From the NCBI GenBank assembly GCA_018434325.1, contig JAHDPO010000013.1, positions 1 to 64,000 of the forward strand: 64,000 nucleotides of DNA, given 5' to 3'. The notes below the pieces were generated by a model, which was not told where the DNA came from, ran no database searches, and was given only the letters and a program-made list of their open reading frames with translations. Below are positions 34,206 through 42,558 of this stretch, one piece after another. Numbering within the stretch: position 1 is the stretch's first letter; each line of letters starts with the position of its first letter. The translations under genes and the position numbers were made by a program. This stretch comes from Clostridia bacterium (GTDB lineage: Bacteria; Bacillota; Peptococcia; DRI-13; UBA5745).

Positions 34206-35432
34206 ATGATTGAAAAGAAAACCACCACTTTTGCCAACGGCCTGATCTGGTTTGGCGCCGCCGTATCCATCGCCGAAATCCTGACGGGTACCTTGCTGGC
34301 CCCACTGGGGTTTGCCAGAGGTTTGGCCGCTATTCTTCTGGGCCATCTGATCGGCGGCCTGCTCTTTTTCCTGGCGGGGCTGATTGGCGGCCAAACAGGG
34401 CGCAGCGCCATGGAAACGGTGAAGCTATCTTTCGGCGAAAAAGGCTCCCGCCTTTTCTCATCCTTGAACGTATTGCAGCTGGTGGGCTGGACGGCAGTGA
34501 TGATCGTTAGCGGGGCAGCGGCAGCCGGAGCCATAATCGATACGGGCGGCAACTGGATTTGGAGCCTGGTTATTGGCGGGCTGATCATTGTCTGGCTGCT
34601 CATTGGTATTAAGGAGCTTACGGCAGTTAATATTATTACGATGAGCGGTTTGTTTATATTAACCCTGGTCTTGAGCGGGGTGATCTTCAAAAGCGGCGGT
34701 CAGGCCCTGGCAGATCAGGCCCAGGCCCAGATCCAGGCCCAGGCGGCGGGGCCGATCCTCAGCTTTGGCGGCGCTGTTGAGCTGGCGGTGGCTATGCCCC
34801 TTTCCTGGCTGCCCTTGATTGCCGATTATACCAGCCAGGCCCGGAGGCCCTTTGCCGCTACTTTGACCAGCACCCTGATCTATGGCTTTGGCAGCTGCTG
34901 GATGTATGTTATTGGCTTGGGAGCGGCTCTTTTTACCGGCGAGAGCGATGTGGCCGCCATTATGGTTAAGGCCGGCCTGGGTATAATAGGTTTGATTATT
35001 ATCCTGTTTTCTACCGTTACTACCACTTATCTTGACGCCTATTCTGCCGGCGTCAGCTCAAAAGCCATATCCGCTAAAATCAAGGAGAAGCCGTCGGCTA
35101 TTGCCGTCTGTATTTTAGGGACAGCCCTGGCCATATTGACGCCGATTGCCGGGATGACGGACTTCCTCTATTTGATCGGCTCCGTATTTGCTCCGATGGC
35201 CGCTATTTTAATTACCGATTATTTTATTCTGAAAAATGATAAATCCGCCAAAGGGGTGGATTGGCTGAATATCCTGCTGTGGCTGACAGGCTTTATCATT
35301 TACAGGTGGTTCATGGGCATTGATACGCCGGTGGGCAACACCCTGCCGGTAATGGTTATTACGGGTTTGCTCTGTATCCTGAGCAACCTGCTGGCCAACT
35401 ATAGGACAAGGGGAGTGGAGAAGAATGTTTAA
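34206..35432 (+). CDS. cytX: Hydroxymethylpyrimidine transporter CytX
   Basis: 408-aa, 12-helix permease of the NCS1 (cytosine/purine) family. Begins FANGLIWFGAAVSIAEILTGTLLAPLGFARG, the CytX variant of the NCS1 opening; AMPLSWLPLIADYTSQARRP is the TM6 region. CytX in thiamine operons imports the HMP moiety. ATG 34206 has AAGGAGA 5 nt upstream. First gene of the thi salvage operon, overlapping thiM by 8 bp; regulated by the TPP riboswitch if the transcript crosses the repeat region. Confidence 0.9.
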   Translation: MIEKKTTTFANGLIWFGAAVSIAEILTGTLLAPLGFARGLAAILLGHLIGGLLFFLAGLIGGQTGRSAMETVKLSFGEKGSRLFSSLNVLQLVGWTAVMIVSGAAAAGAIIDTGGNWIWSLVIGGLIIVWLLIGIKELTAVNIITMSGLFILTLVLSGVIFKSGGQALADQAQAQIQAQAAGPILSFGGAVELAVAMPLSWLPLIADYTSQARRPFAATLTSTLIYGFGSCWMYVIGLGAALFTGESDVAAIMVKAGLGIIGLIIILFSTVTTTYLDAYSAGVSSKAISAKIKEKPSAIAVCILGTALAILTPIAGMTDFLYLIGSVFAPMAAILITDYFILKNDKSAKGVDWLNILLWLTGFIIYRWFMGIDTPVGNTLPVMVITGLLCILSNLLANYRTRGVEKNV

Positions 35433-36291
35433 GCAACTGCTGGCAAACGTAAGACAAAAGGGGCCGCTGGTCCATAACATCACCAATTACGTTACCGTCA
35501 ATGATTGCGCCAATGTCTTGCTGGCCTGCGGCGCTTCGCCGATTATGGCCGAGGATATAGGCGAGGTGGAGGAGATCACCGCTATTTGCAATGGCCTCAA
35601 CATTAATATCGGCACCTTGACTGCCGCTACGATACCGGCGATGCTGGCTGCCGGCAAAAAAGCCAATCAGTTGCAGCATCCCCTTGTACTGGATCCTGTG
35701 GGGGCCGGGGCCTCAAAGCTGCGCACGGAGACAGCTCTCAAACTGCTGGCGGAACTGCGCTTCACCGTTATCCGCGGCAATGCTTCCGAGGTCAAGACCC
35801 TGGCAACCGGCTTTTTGGCGGGAAGTCCCGCGGAGAGCAATTCCATCGCCGACAGTGCAGGAGGCACCAAGGGGGTGGATGTCAATGTTGCCGACAGCAT
35901 AACGGAAGAGAACCTGGATGAAGCCGTTACTTTTGCTAAAAGGTTTGCGGCGGCCAGCGGCGCCGTTATCGTCATCACCGGCGCCATCGATATCGTAGCC
36001 GACAGCGCCAAGGCTTTTTGCATTCGCAACGGCCATCCGATGCTGAGCAAAATCACTGGCGCCGGCTGCATGCTGTCGGCCATGACGGCGGCTTATCTGG
36101 CCGCTAATCCTCATAAGCCTTTGGAGGCTGGCGCGGCTGCCGTCTGCGCCATGGGCCTTTGCGGTGAGCGGGTCTTTGCCAGGCTAGCTGCCAGGGAGGG
36201 CAATGCAGCCTACCGCAACTATCTCATTGACGAAATCTATCACCTGAGCGGTGAAGAATTGGAGGAGGGAGCCAGATATGAAGTGCGATAG
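35425..36291 (+). CDS. thiM: Hydroxyethylthiazole kinase ThiM
   Basis: 288-aa salvage enzyme phosphorylating 4-methyl-5-(2-hydroxyethyl)thiazole. PLVHNITNYVTVNDCANVLLACGASPIMA at the N terminus, LVLDPVGAGAS in the middle and the ribokinase-fold catalytic loop ITGAGCMLSAMTAAYLA (Cys as in ThiM). Slightly longer than the usual 265-275 aa owing to an insert around residues 130-155 (GSPAESNSIADSAGGTKG). Overlaps neighbours on both sides. Confidence 0.96.
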   Translation: MFKQLLANVRQKGPLVHNITNYVTVNDCANVLLACGASPIMAEDIGEVEEITAICNGLNINIGTLTAATIPAMLAAGKKANQLQHPLVLDPVGAGASKLRTETALKLLAELRFTVIRGNASEVKTLATGFLAGSPAESNSIADSAGGTKGVDVNVADSITEENLDEAVTFAKRFAAASGAVIVITGAIDIVADSAKAFCIRNGHPMLSKITGAGCMLSAMTAAYLAANPHKPLEAGAAAVCAMGLCGERVFARLAAREGNAAYRNYLIDEIYHLSGEELEEGARYEVR

Positions 36292-36967
36292 ATCGAATTG
36301 GAATAATGGCAGAGCGAATTGGAATAAAGATTGCCTGCTGCTTTATGGCGTCACCGACAGGGCCTGGACGGGGCAGCAAAGCCTCTTAGAGCAGGTGGAG
36401 TCCGCCTTGCAAGGCGGTGCAACCTGTATCCAGCTGCGGGAAAAGGATCTGGAGGAAGAAGCTTTTTTGGCAGAGGCTGTGGCGTTAAAGGCTCTATGTC
36501 AACGCTACAGCGTTCCCTTTATCGTCAACGATAATGTGGAGGTGGCCATCAAGTCCGGCGCCAACGGCATTCACGTGGGTCAGGAGGATCTGGAGGCTGC
36601 CCGGGTACGGCAGATAATGGGCGAAGAGGTGATTCTGGGGGTTTCGGTTAAGACAGTAGAGCAGGCGCTGTTGGCCCAGTCCATGGGCGCCGATTACCTG
36701 GGCGTAGGCGCGGTTTTCCCCACAGCCACCAAGGCCGACGCCGAGGGCATAAGCAGAGAAACGCTGAAAGCCATCTGCCAAGCCGTTTCCATACCAGTGG
36801 TGGCCATCGGCGGTATAGACAGCGAGAACATGGGAACGCTGGCCAGCACCGGTATCGCTGGCGTAGCCTTAGTTTCGGCGATTTTTAAAGGCGAGGATAT
36901 TGAAGGGCGCTGCCGCAGCTTGAGGCTGTTGGCAGAAAAAACAGTAGGGGAGGGCATGGCGCTGTGA
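36278..36967 (+). CDS. thiE: Thiamine-phosphate synthase ThiE
   Basis: 229-aa enzyme joining HMP-PP and thiazole-P to thiamine phosphate. TIM-barrel with QLREKDLEEEAFL, VNDNVEVAIKSGANGIHVGQED, GADYLGVGAVFPTATKADA and VVAIGGIDSENM. ATG 36278, with GGAGGAGGGA 8 nt upstream, lies inside the end of thiM (14-bp overlap). The first 25 residues are an extra tail containing an 'NWN' duplication (GAATTGGAATAA twice in the DNA). Confidence 0.95.
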   Translation: MKCDRSNWNNGRANWNKDCLLLYGVTDRAWTGQQSLLEQVESALQGGATCIQLREKDLEEEAFLAEAVALKALCQRYSVPFIVNDNVEVAIKSGANGIHVGQEDLEAARVRQIMGEEVILGVSVKTVEQALLAQSMGADYLGVGAVFPTATKADAEGISRETLKAICQAVSIPVVAIGGIDSENMGTLASTGIAGVALVSAIFKGEDIEGRCRSLRLLAEKTVGEGMAL

Positions 36968-37809
36968 AAAATAATTCGATGCAGACTGGTTCGTTTCAGT
37001 CTGGTTCAATGAAGAAGGTGCTCACCATCGCCGGCTCCGATTGCAGCGGCGGCGCGGGGATACAGGCCGATATCAAGACCATTGCCATGCATAAGATGTA
37101 TGCCATGAGCGTGATCACTGCTCTGACAGCTCAAAATACCACCGGCGTTTACGGCATTATGGAGGCAACCCCGGAATTTGTAGGCCAGCAGCTGGATTGC
37201 ATTTTTACCGATATCTACCCCGATGCCGTCAAGATCGGCATGGTGTCAAACAGCAAGATCATTGAGGTGATTGTGGCAAAGCTGCGGCAATACGAGGCCA
37301 AAAATATAGTGGTGGATCCGGTTATGGTATCCACCAGCGGCGGCAAACTCCTCAATGATGAGGCGGCCGAAGCCTTGCTGACACAGCTCTTGCCTTTGGG
37401 AACTGTCATCACCCCCAATATTCCCGAAGCCCAGGTTTTATGCGGCTTTGCAATTAAAGATGAAGCCGGTATGATCAAGGCTGCCGAAAAAATCGCCCGG
37501 GGCTATGAGGGCGGTATTCTGATCAAGGGCGGTCATTTAAGCGGCGGCGGTGGCAATCTGGGCAATGGCGCAACAGACCTGCTTTATGAGAAGGGCAATA
37601 TCCATTGGTATAAAGGGGAGCCTGTGGACAATCCCAATACCCATGGCACTGGCTGCACCCTTTCTTCGGCCATCGCCTGCGGTTTAGCGGAAGGCAAAGG
37701 CTTGCAGGAGAGTATCGGCCAGGCTAAAGCCTACCTCACCGGGGCTTTATGGGCCATGCTTGACCTGGGCCAGGGAGCCGGTCCTTTGGATCATACCTAT
37801 CGTCTTTAA
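36964..37809 (+). CDS. thiD: Bifunctional hydroxymethylpyrimidine kinase / HMP-P kinase ThiD
   Basis: 281-aa ribokinase-fold enzyme, two successive phosphorylations of HMP. Hallmarks: VLTIAGSDCSGGAGIQADIKT, MVSNSKII, VVDPVMVSTSGGKLL, ITPNIPEAQVL, GTGCTLSSAIACGLAEG. Start GTG 36964 overlaps the thiE stop (GTGA); about 15 extra N-terminal residues (MQTGSFQSGSM) come before the core, so ATG 37009 is an alternative without a ribosome site. Last gene of the operon. Confidence 0.95.
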   Translation: MKNNSMQTGSFQSGSMKKVLTIAGSDCSGGAGIQADIKTIAMHKMYAMSVITALTAQNTTGVYGIMEATPEFVGQQLDCIFTDIYPDAVKIGMVSNSKIIEVIVAKLRQYEAKNIVVDPVMVSTSGGKLLNDEAAEALLTQLLPLGTVITPNIPEAQVLCGFAIKDEAGMIKAAEKIARGYEGGILIKGGHLSGGGGNLGNGATDLLYEKGNIHWYKGEPVDNPNTHGTGCTLSSAIACGLAEGKGLQESIGQAKAYLTGALWAMLDLGQGAGPLDHTYRL

Positions 37810-37844
37810 ATAGCCGTAATGATTGCGATTTAAGCGTTTTGCGC

Positions 37845-37898
37845 AAAAAAAAGAGCTGCCATCCGGTGATTTGTGCAAATCAATGGATGACAGCTCTT
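37845..37898 (-). terminator. Terminator of the katA-perR operon
   Basis: On the minus strand AAGAGCTGTCATCC pairs with GGATGGCAGCTCTT, followed by a run of Ts (the As at 37845-37852). It sits just past the perR stop; thiD converges on it. Confidence 0.8.
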
Positions 37899-37903
37899 GA
37901 ACA

Positions 37904-38377
37904 TTAAGGCTTGATTTCAGACAGATCAGCTTTGGGTAGCTCAGCTTTAGACTGTTCGCCCTGAGGCTGTTCGCCCTGAGGCTGCCCGCCTTGGGATTGC
38001 TTGCTTTGGCAGGCCGGACAACGCCCTTCGAAGAAGGTGTGGTGGCCGGTGATTTCGTAACCAGTCTGCTCCGCCAGCACCTGGTCCAGCCGGTCCTCAT
38101 AGGGAAGCAGCACGTCGGACAAAGCGCCGCATTCGGTGCAAACCAGGTGGCTGTGGGCTGCCAGCCGCCAATCGAAATGTTCGATACCCGCTACATTGAG
38201 GTGATGGATCTCGCCGGAGTCCGCCAGGATCTTCAAATTGCGGTAAACGGTGCCGCGGCTGATTCGGGGATTAAAGGCCCGTATATCTTGATAAAGCTGA
38301 TTGGCGGTAGGATGATCCCGGCGAGCCAGCACGGCATTCAGCACCATTTGCCGCTGTCTGGTATTTCGCTTTTGCAT
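37904..38377 (-). CDS. perR: Fur-family peroxide regulator (PerR-like)
   Basis: 157-aa repressor. Winged helix (1-80) with TRQRQMVLNAVLARRDHPTANQLYQDIR and ISRGTVYRNLKIL. Metal site residues of PerR type: HFDWR (Asp), AHSH. Structural zinc from CTEC and CPAC. A C-terminal tail of about 30 residues with QGEQPQGEQ repeats is extra to the family. The gene starts 3 nt after the katA stop, so the sensor and the enzyme are co-transcribed, typical of PerR autoregulation. The PerR versus Fur distinction rests on this context and the Asp. Confidence 0.85.
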   Translation of the reverse strand: MQKRNTRQRQMVLNAVLARRDHPTANQLYQDIRAFNPRISRGTVYRNLKILADSGEIHHLNVAGIEHFDWRLAAHSHLVCTECGALSDVLLPYEDRLDQVLAEQTGYEITGHHTFFEGRCPACQSKQSQGGQPQGEQPQGEQSKAELPKADLSEIKP

Positions 38378-38380
38378 AGC

Positions 38381-39895
38381 CTACATGTCGTGAGAGAGAG
38401 TAGCGGCAATTAAACCGTTATTGTCCAGCTTGGCCAGTTCCTTGACCTTATCCAGGCAAAGACCCATGGCCTCGGTGATCCGGCGGCCGTATTCCTCATC
38501 GGCCAGATAGCAATGGACGGCATGGCGGTACTTGATGTTGGCGGTGGTGGAAGCAATATCGCCAGCGGTGTTTTCGATGAGCAGCTGCTTTTTATCCTCG
38601 GTCAAAATCCGCCAGAGGTCGCCGCCGGCCCGGAAATTATCATCGGAGGGATCGTCCTTGGGATCGTAGCGCCACATGGCTCCTTCTATATCCATAGGAG
38701 GCTCCGCTACTTCCGGCTGGGCAGTCCAATAGCCGTAGCTGTTGGGGGTATAAGCCGGCGCCGCACCGTAGTTGCCGTCGGTGCGCATGAAGCCGTCACG
38801 ATGGTATTCGTTGACTTCCACCTTGGCCCGGTTGACGGGGATATGGTTGTGGTTGACGCCTAAACGGTAGCGCTGGGCGTCGCCGTAGGCAAAGAGCCGG
38901 CCCTGGAGGAAACGGTCGGGCGAAAAGCCGATGCCGGGCACCACATGAGCGGGAGTGAAGGCGGCCTGTTCCACTTCCGCGAAATAGTTTTCCGGATTGC
39001 GGTTCAGCTCCAGTACGCCTACTTCGATCAAGGGGAATTCTTTATGGCGCCAAATCTTCGTGATATCAAAGGGGTTTTCGTAATGATTCTTCGCCTGCTC
39101 CTCAGTCATGATCTGCACGGACATTGTCCAGCGAGGATAATCCTTGCGCTCAATGGCCTCGAAGAGATCCTTGCCGTGGTATTCCCGATCCATGCCGTTA
39201 ATTTTGGCAGCCTCTTCGTTAGTCAGGTTTTTGATGCCCTGCTGGGTGTGAAGATGGAATTTGCACCATACCCGCTCATTCTTTTCGTTATAAAAGCTGA
39301 AGGTATGCTCGCCAAAGACATGCATATGACGGAAGGAGGCAGGAATTCCCCGGTCGGACATGACGATGGTGCGCTGATGGAAGGTTTCCGGCAAAAGCGT
39401 CCAGAAATCCCAGTTATTTTGGGCGGAGCGGCGTCCGGTACGGGGATCCCGCTTGACAGCCCTGTTTAAATCGGAGAAATTATGGACGTCGCGAATGAAG
39501 AAAGTGGGGGTGTTGTTGCCAACCAGGTCCCAGTTGCCTTCTTCGGTGTAGAATTTGCAGGCAAAACCGCGAATATCCCGTTCACAGTCGGCGGCGCCGC
39601 GCTCGCCGGCCACGGTGGAAAAGCGAACAAAAACGTCGGTCTTGGCGCCGGGTTGAAGTACTTTAGCCTTGGTAAACTGGGAGATATCGCCGGTGACGGT
39701 GAAATTACCGTAGGCGCCCCAGCCTTTGGCATGCATACGACGCTCGGGAATAACCTCCCGGTTAAAATGAGCCATTTTTTCTAAAAGCCAGACATCCTGC
39801 ATCACCACAGGACCACGGGGACCGGCAGTGATAGCGTTTTCATTATCGGGAACCGGTGCGCCTACTTCGTTTGTTAACTTTTTGTAATTTTCCAT
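38381..39895 (-). CDS. katA: Monofunctional haem catalase KatA
   Basis: 504-aa clade-3-sized catalase converting H2O2 to water and oxygen. Distal His in [13 protein letters not shown], Asn in FIRDVHNF, proximal haem ligand Tyr in [18 protein letters not shown] site upstream of the ATG. In an anaerobe-leaning spore former this serves oxygen tolerance, consistent with linked perR. Confidence 0.97.
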   Translation of the reverse strand: MENYKKLTNEVGAPVPDNENAITAGPRGPVVMQDVWLLEKMAHFNREVIPERRMHAKGWGAYGNFTVTGDISQFTKAKVLQPGAKTDVFVRFSTVAGERGAADCERDIRGFACKFYTEEGNWDLVGNNTPTFFIRDVHNFSDLNRAVKRDPRTGRRSAQNNWDFWTLLPETFHQRTIVMSDRGIPASFRHMHVFGEHTFSFYNEKNERVWCKFHLHTQQGIKNLTNEEAAKINGMDREYHGKDLFEAIERKDYPRWTMSVQIMTEEQAKNHYENPFDITKIWRHKEFPLIEVGVLELNRNPENYFAEVEQAAFTPAHVVPGIGFSPDRFLQGRLFAYGDAQRYRLGVNHNHIPVNRAKVEVNEYHRDGFMRTDGNYGAAPAYTPNSYGYWTAQPEVAEPPMDIEGAMWRYDPKDDPSDDNFRAGGDLWRILTEDKKQLLIENTAGDIASTTANIKYRHAVHCYLADEEYGRRITEAMGLCLDKVKELAKLDNNGLIAATLSHDM

Positions 39896-39931
39896 AATTT
39901 CGCTCCTTTCTAATTTTTATGTATATCAATT

Positions 39932-39946
39932 GCGTAACGTATACGC
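39932..39946. promoter_or_regulatory. Palindrome upstream of katA, possible operator
   Basis: GCGTAACGTATACGC has 5-bp inverted arms (GCGTA/TACGC) around 5 bases, 37 bp before the katA start. It does not fit the Bacillus Per box (TTATAATnATTATAA), so if PerR acts here the recognition sequence differs. Confidence 0.35.
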
Positions 39947-39973
39947 CTTTGATTGAAAAGGATTGGCAAGGCA

Positions 39974-40672
39974 TTAAAGAGCCAGAAACATAGCCAGCAT
40001 CCAAAGGTAAGCGCAAGTTTTAGGCAGCATCAGCATGCCCAGCATTGGCTTGCGGTCGGCCCAGAGCACTACGGGAAGATAGAAGCCGAAGCTCAGGATA
40101 ATAGCCGGCGCCATGCCGTTTACCGCAGGTATTGAGCCTCTGTGGACAGCAAAGAGAGCTGCTGCTGCTAAGCCCAGAAGCAAAAAGGGGATATTGCGGT
40201 AAATGCCCCAGCGCAAGGGGGGATGGCGGTCCAGCCAGCGATTCTGGGGAAAAAGGCAAAGCAGGATACGCAAGGCGCCCAGAGCATAAACCAAGACCGT
40301 CCAGGCAGGCGGCAAGCTTGGGGAAAATAAGCCAAGGCCCAGCTGCCACAGCAGCAGATAGAAAAGGGTCATGGTAATGGAGGTAATCAGCTTGCCAAAG
40401 CCCATGGCCTTAGCGAAGTCTTGCTCCCGGCCGCTGAGGATGGCGGCGATCCGGGGCAGCAGGTGGAAGGCATCGCCAATGGCCAATACTAAGGCTGCGC
40501 TGCCGGCCAGTGTGCGTACTGTCTGTGCCGCTTGCATCATCTGGGTAGTGTGGGCCGCCGCGCCGGCCCGGGGCTCAAAGAGCAGCCAAAGGCCGACCAG
40601 TGTGGCTGTCAGGAGATAAAGGATGTCGAAAACCGCCTCAATCCAGCCGAAGACGCGTTTTTGTGCTTTCAT
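39974..40672 (-). CDS. Uncharacterised seven-helix membrane protein
   Basis: 232-aa polytopic protein, about seven hydrophobic segments, no recognised family. Start ATG 40672 overlaps the previous stop (ATGA); the longer frame to 40816 lacks a ribosome site and lies within the neighbour. HLLPRIAAILSG and LPKTCAYLWMLAMFLAL are the most distinctive parts. Co-transcribed with the DUF454 and DUF4491 genes, so perhaps an envelope protein. Confidence 0.75.
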   Translation of the reverse strand: MKAQKRVFGWIEAVFDILYLLTATLVGLWLLFEPRAGAAAHTTQMMQAAQTVRTLAGSAALVLAIGDAFHLLPRIAAILSGREQDFAKAMGFGKLITSITMTLFYLLLWQLGLGLFSPSLPPAWTVLVYALGALRILLCLFPQNRWLDRHPPLRWGIYRNIPFLLLGLAAAALFAVHRGSIPAVNGMAPAIILSFGFYLPVVLWADRKPMLGMLMLPKTCAYLWMLAMFLAL

Positions 40673-41076
40673 TTTGCAGGGTCTCCTTCTGCGGGTTGGC
40701 CTTTTGCTTTGGCGATCCACAGTATATGCAAGGTAACGCCAAGGCCGACCAGCATCAGGAGAAAAGTCAGGGGCAGGCGGCTGATCTTGAACATGGATAA
40801 AATCAACATACCCCAAAGGAAGATCAGGCTTTTGGCCACGGTTTTACGAGAGAGACCCCGGCGGCTTTGGTAGTTTTCGATATACTCGCGAAAAAAGGAA
40901 ATACGCAAAACCTTTTCCCGCAGCTTTGGCGTGCCGGTCAGGCAAGCGGCGCCCGCCAGCACGAAGGGGGTAGTAGGCCATACCGGCAGAAATATGCCGA
41001 TAAAACCTAAAGCTAAAAGGAAGAGGCCTGCCGCCGTCAGAAGAATCACGCGAATAGGCATAAAATGCTGTTTCAC
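40669..41076 (-). CDS. DUF454 (YbaN-like) inner-membrane protein
   Basis: 135-aa protein with helices near 9-30, 33-50, 84-98 and 103-122, and the DUF454 hallmark GFIGIFLPVWPTTPFVLAGAACLTGTPKLREKVL. Function unknown; often near haem or iron genes in other bacteria. GTG start preceded by GAGG. Middle gene of the 39974-41401 set. Confidence 0.88.
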   Translation of the reverse strand: MKQHFMPIRVILLTAAGLFLLALGFIGIFLPVWPTTPFVLAGAACLTGTPKLREKVLRISFFREYIENYQSRRGLSRKTVAKSLIFLWGMLILSMFKISRLPLTFLLMLVGLGVTLHILWIAKAKGQPAEGDPAK

Positions 41077-41110
41077 CTCATGGTTTTGTTTTTATTAACG
41101 AAAAATAGTT

Positions 41111-41401
41111 CTAACGCTTAGTGCGGTTGGGATTGGCGGGAAACCAGCCTTTTTGCACCCGCTGATCCTGCTCTTTCAGCTCATGGATAGACCAGAGCAT
41201 GGAAAAGCCTAATACGCCAAGGGCGCCGGACAAAAGAGGGTGAGCAAAAAATAAGGAGGCAATACAACAGGCCAGACCGCCAATCAGAAAAACAGGCCAG
41301 ATGCGCCAGGTGAAATAATACTCGCATTTAATAACGATAGGATGGAACAGTCCGATAATGAGAAAGGAGAGCAACCCGATGAGCAAACCGAACCAGTGCA
41401 T
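41111..41401 (-). CDS. DUF4491-like small membrane protein
   Basis: 96-aa protein, three hydrophobic helices; GLLIGLLSFLIIGLFHPIVIKCEYYF and W-P-x-F are what I recall of the DUF4491 family. Function unknown. First gene after a strong promoter; AGAGG upstream of the ATG. Confidence 0.75.
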   Translation of the reverse strand: MHWFGLLIGLLSFLIIGLFHPIVIKCEYYFTWRIWPVFLIGGLACCIASLFFAHPLLSGALGVLGFSMLWSIHELKEQDQRVQKGWFPANPNRTKR

Positions 41402-41442
41402 AAGCTTACCTCTTATTATTGATAATGAGTACTGATAAATAA

Positions 41443-41471
41443 ACTATAACGTACCCTTGGCGATTTGTCAA
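41443..41471 (-). promoter_or_regulatory. Sigma-A promoter for the DUF4491-DUF454 operon
   Basis: Minus-strand TTGACA (41471-41466), 17 bp, TATAGT (41448-41443). The first transcribed bases contain ATTATTGATAATGAG, vaguely Fur-box-like. Leader about 35 nt. Confidence 0.75.
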
Positions 41472-41532
41472 CCGCTTTTCTTAGTGAAAACCAGTGAAAA
41501 CGAAATACTGAAAGCCAAATCAGCCTTGGGAA

Positions 41533-42558
41533 CTATTCGGCTTTGGCCATGCCGATTACACTGCATATGGGGGCGGCCAAAATGATGCCTCTGCCTGCGC
41601 CGCCTGGCCCCAGGCCTAAATCCCCGCTGATCTGCCGGCAAATCCCTTCGGTTTTTTCGTCTTCTGCAATAATAAAGATAATTTCCCGCTCCTCCTCGAT
41701 ACCATGAGAGAGAAAGATTTTGCCGTAATAAGGGCACATTCCCCGGGCGTGAATAATGGTGCCGCCGGTGGAGCCGGCCAGCTCGGCGCTTTGAATGACG
41801 GCTTCGTCCTTATCGTTTTCGACAATGACGAAAATTGCCGAATAGCCGCCGCAGCCTTTAATGATCCCGCCGGCAGCCGTGTTCGCCGACGGGGGCGGCG
41901 TAATGCCGGCCGTCTCTTTTAAATTAAACAAAGCCAAAATACCGCTGTTAGGCTGGTTTAAATCGAGATGATCGGTGAGCAGATCGGCCAGAGGCGAGGC
42001 CTGTTCCCGGCCGGTGATCATCAGCAAGAGGTCTTTTTCCGTTTCAAACATCAAATGGAAAAACTTCTTGGATTTATCTGCGGAACCATGGGCATCGATA
42101 ACGGTACCCCGGGGATAGCCGTGGTCGTCAACGTAATCCAGGACTTTGTCGGTTTTACCTTTATCCACAATGGTCACTACCGCCTGCCAGGGAGTACCCT
42201 CAACAGGGCAAAAAGCCGGGCCTTGGTAGGCGTAATTGCGGCTGTAGACGGCAGAAAGAGGAAAGGTGAATACAATGCCTTTGTTGGGGCGGTTCAGAGA
42301 GAACTTAGAAATCAGGGCGTCCAGGATTTTTTGCTCATCGGCAGCAGGCATGGCCGCCATGACGATCTCCTTGCGGACGTCGGCCAGCTCAAAAAGCTTT
42401 AGAATGTGGTTGGGTACCGTTCCCCGCCCATAAAAAGCCGTGCCGCCGCAAATGCCCATTTCGGCAATCGTATGAAGAATTTTGCTGCCTTTACCTTGAT
42501 TAACAATGGCAAACATTAAACTATAGCCTTGCACGGTATGATCGTTATTTATCATCAT
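41533..42558 (-). CDS. Protein of three tandem PII-like domains
   Basis: 341-aa cytosolic protein. Three consecutive ferredoxin-like repeats of about 100 residues: 1 (about 13-105, SLMFAIVNQGKGSKILHTIAEMGICGGTAFYGRGT), 2 (about 122-215, QAVVTIVDKGKTDKVLDYVDDHGYPRGTVIDAHGS), 3 (about 238-338, SAIFVIVENDKDEAVIQSAELAGSTGGTIIHARG). Each has the PII-like pattern of strand, helix, GxxGGTxxxARG loop and a late 'E-I-V/LLMI' strand. PII proteins are trimers of single domains, so three domains in one chain could form a covalent pseudo-trimer with three different binding sites. Its ATG overlaps the stop of the DUF1538 gene (ATGA), implying it regulates that membrane protein. Confidence 0.85.
   Translation of the reverse strand: MMINNDHTVQGYSLMFAIVNQGKGSKILHTIAEMGICGGTAFYGRGTVPNHILKLFELADVRKEIVMAAMPAADEQKILDALISKFSLNRPNKGIVFTFPLSAVYSRNYAYQGPAFCPVEGTPWQAVVTIVDKGKTDKVLDYVDDHGYPRGTVIDAHGSADKSKKFFHLMFETEKDLLLMITGREQASPLADLLTDHLDLNQPNSGILALFNLKETAGITPPPSANTAAGGIIKGCGGYSAIFVIVENDKDEAVIQSAELAGSTGGTIIHARGMCPYYGKIFLSHGIEEEREIIFIIAEDEKTEGICRQISGDLGLGPGGAGRGIILAAPICSVIGMAKAE

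Noticed and set aside
33624-34213. ORFs of 76-124 aa in the gap between the riboswitch and cytX
   Set aside because: They run through repeats and overlap each other on both strands, low-complexity composition, no ribosome sites.
39896-39960. Canonical Per box upstream of katA
   Set aside because: No TTATAATnATTATAA-like sequence is present; only a GCGTA-N5-TACGC palindrome is seen.
41410-41436. Fur box in the DUF4491 leader
   Set aside because: ATTATTGATAATGAG resembles part of a Fur box, but the match is short in AT-rich DNA and no iron gene is adjacent; noted only as a possibility.
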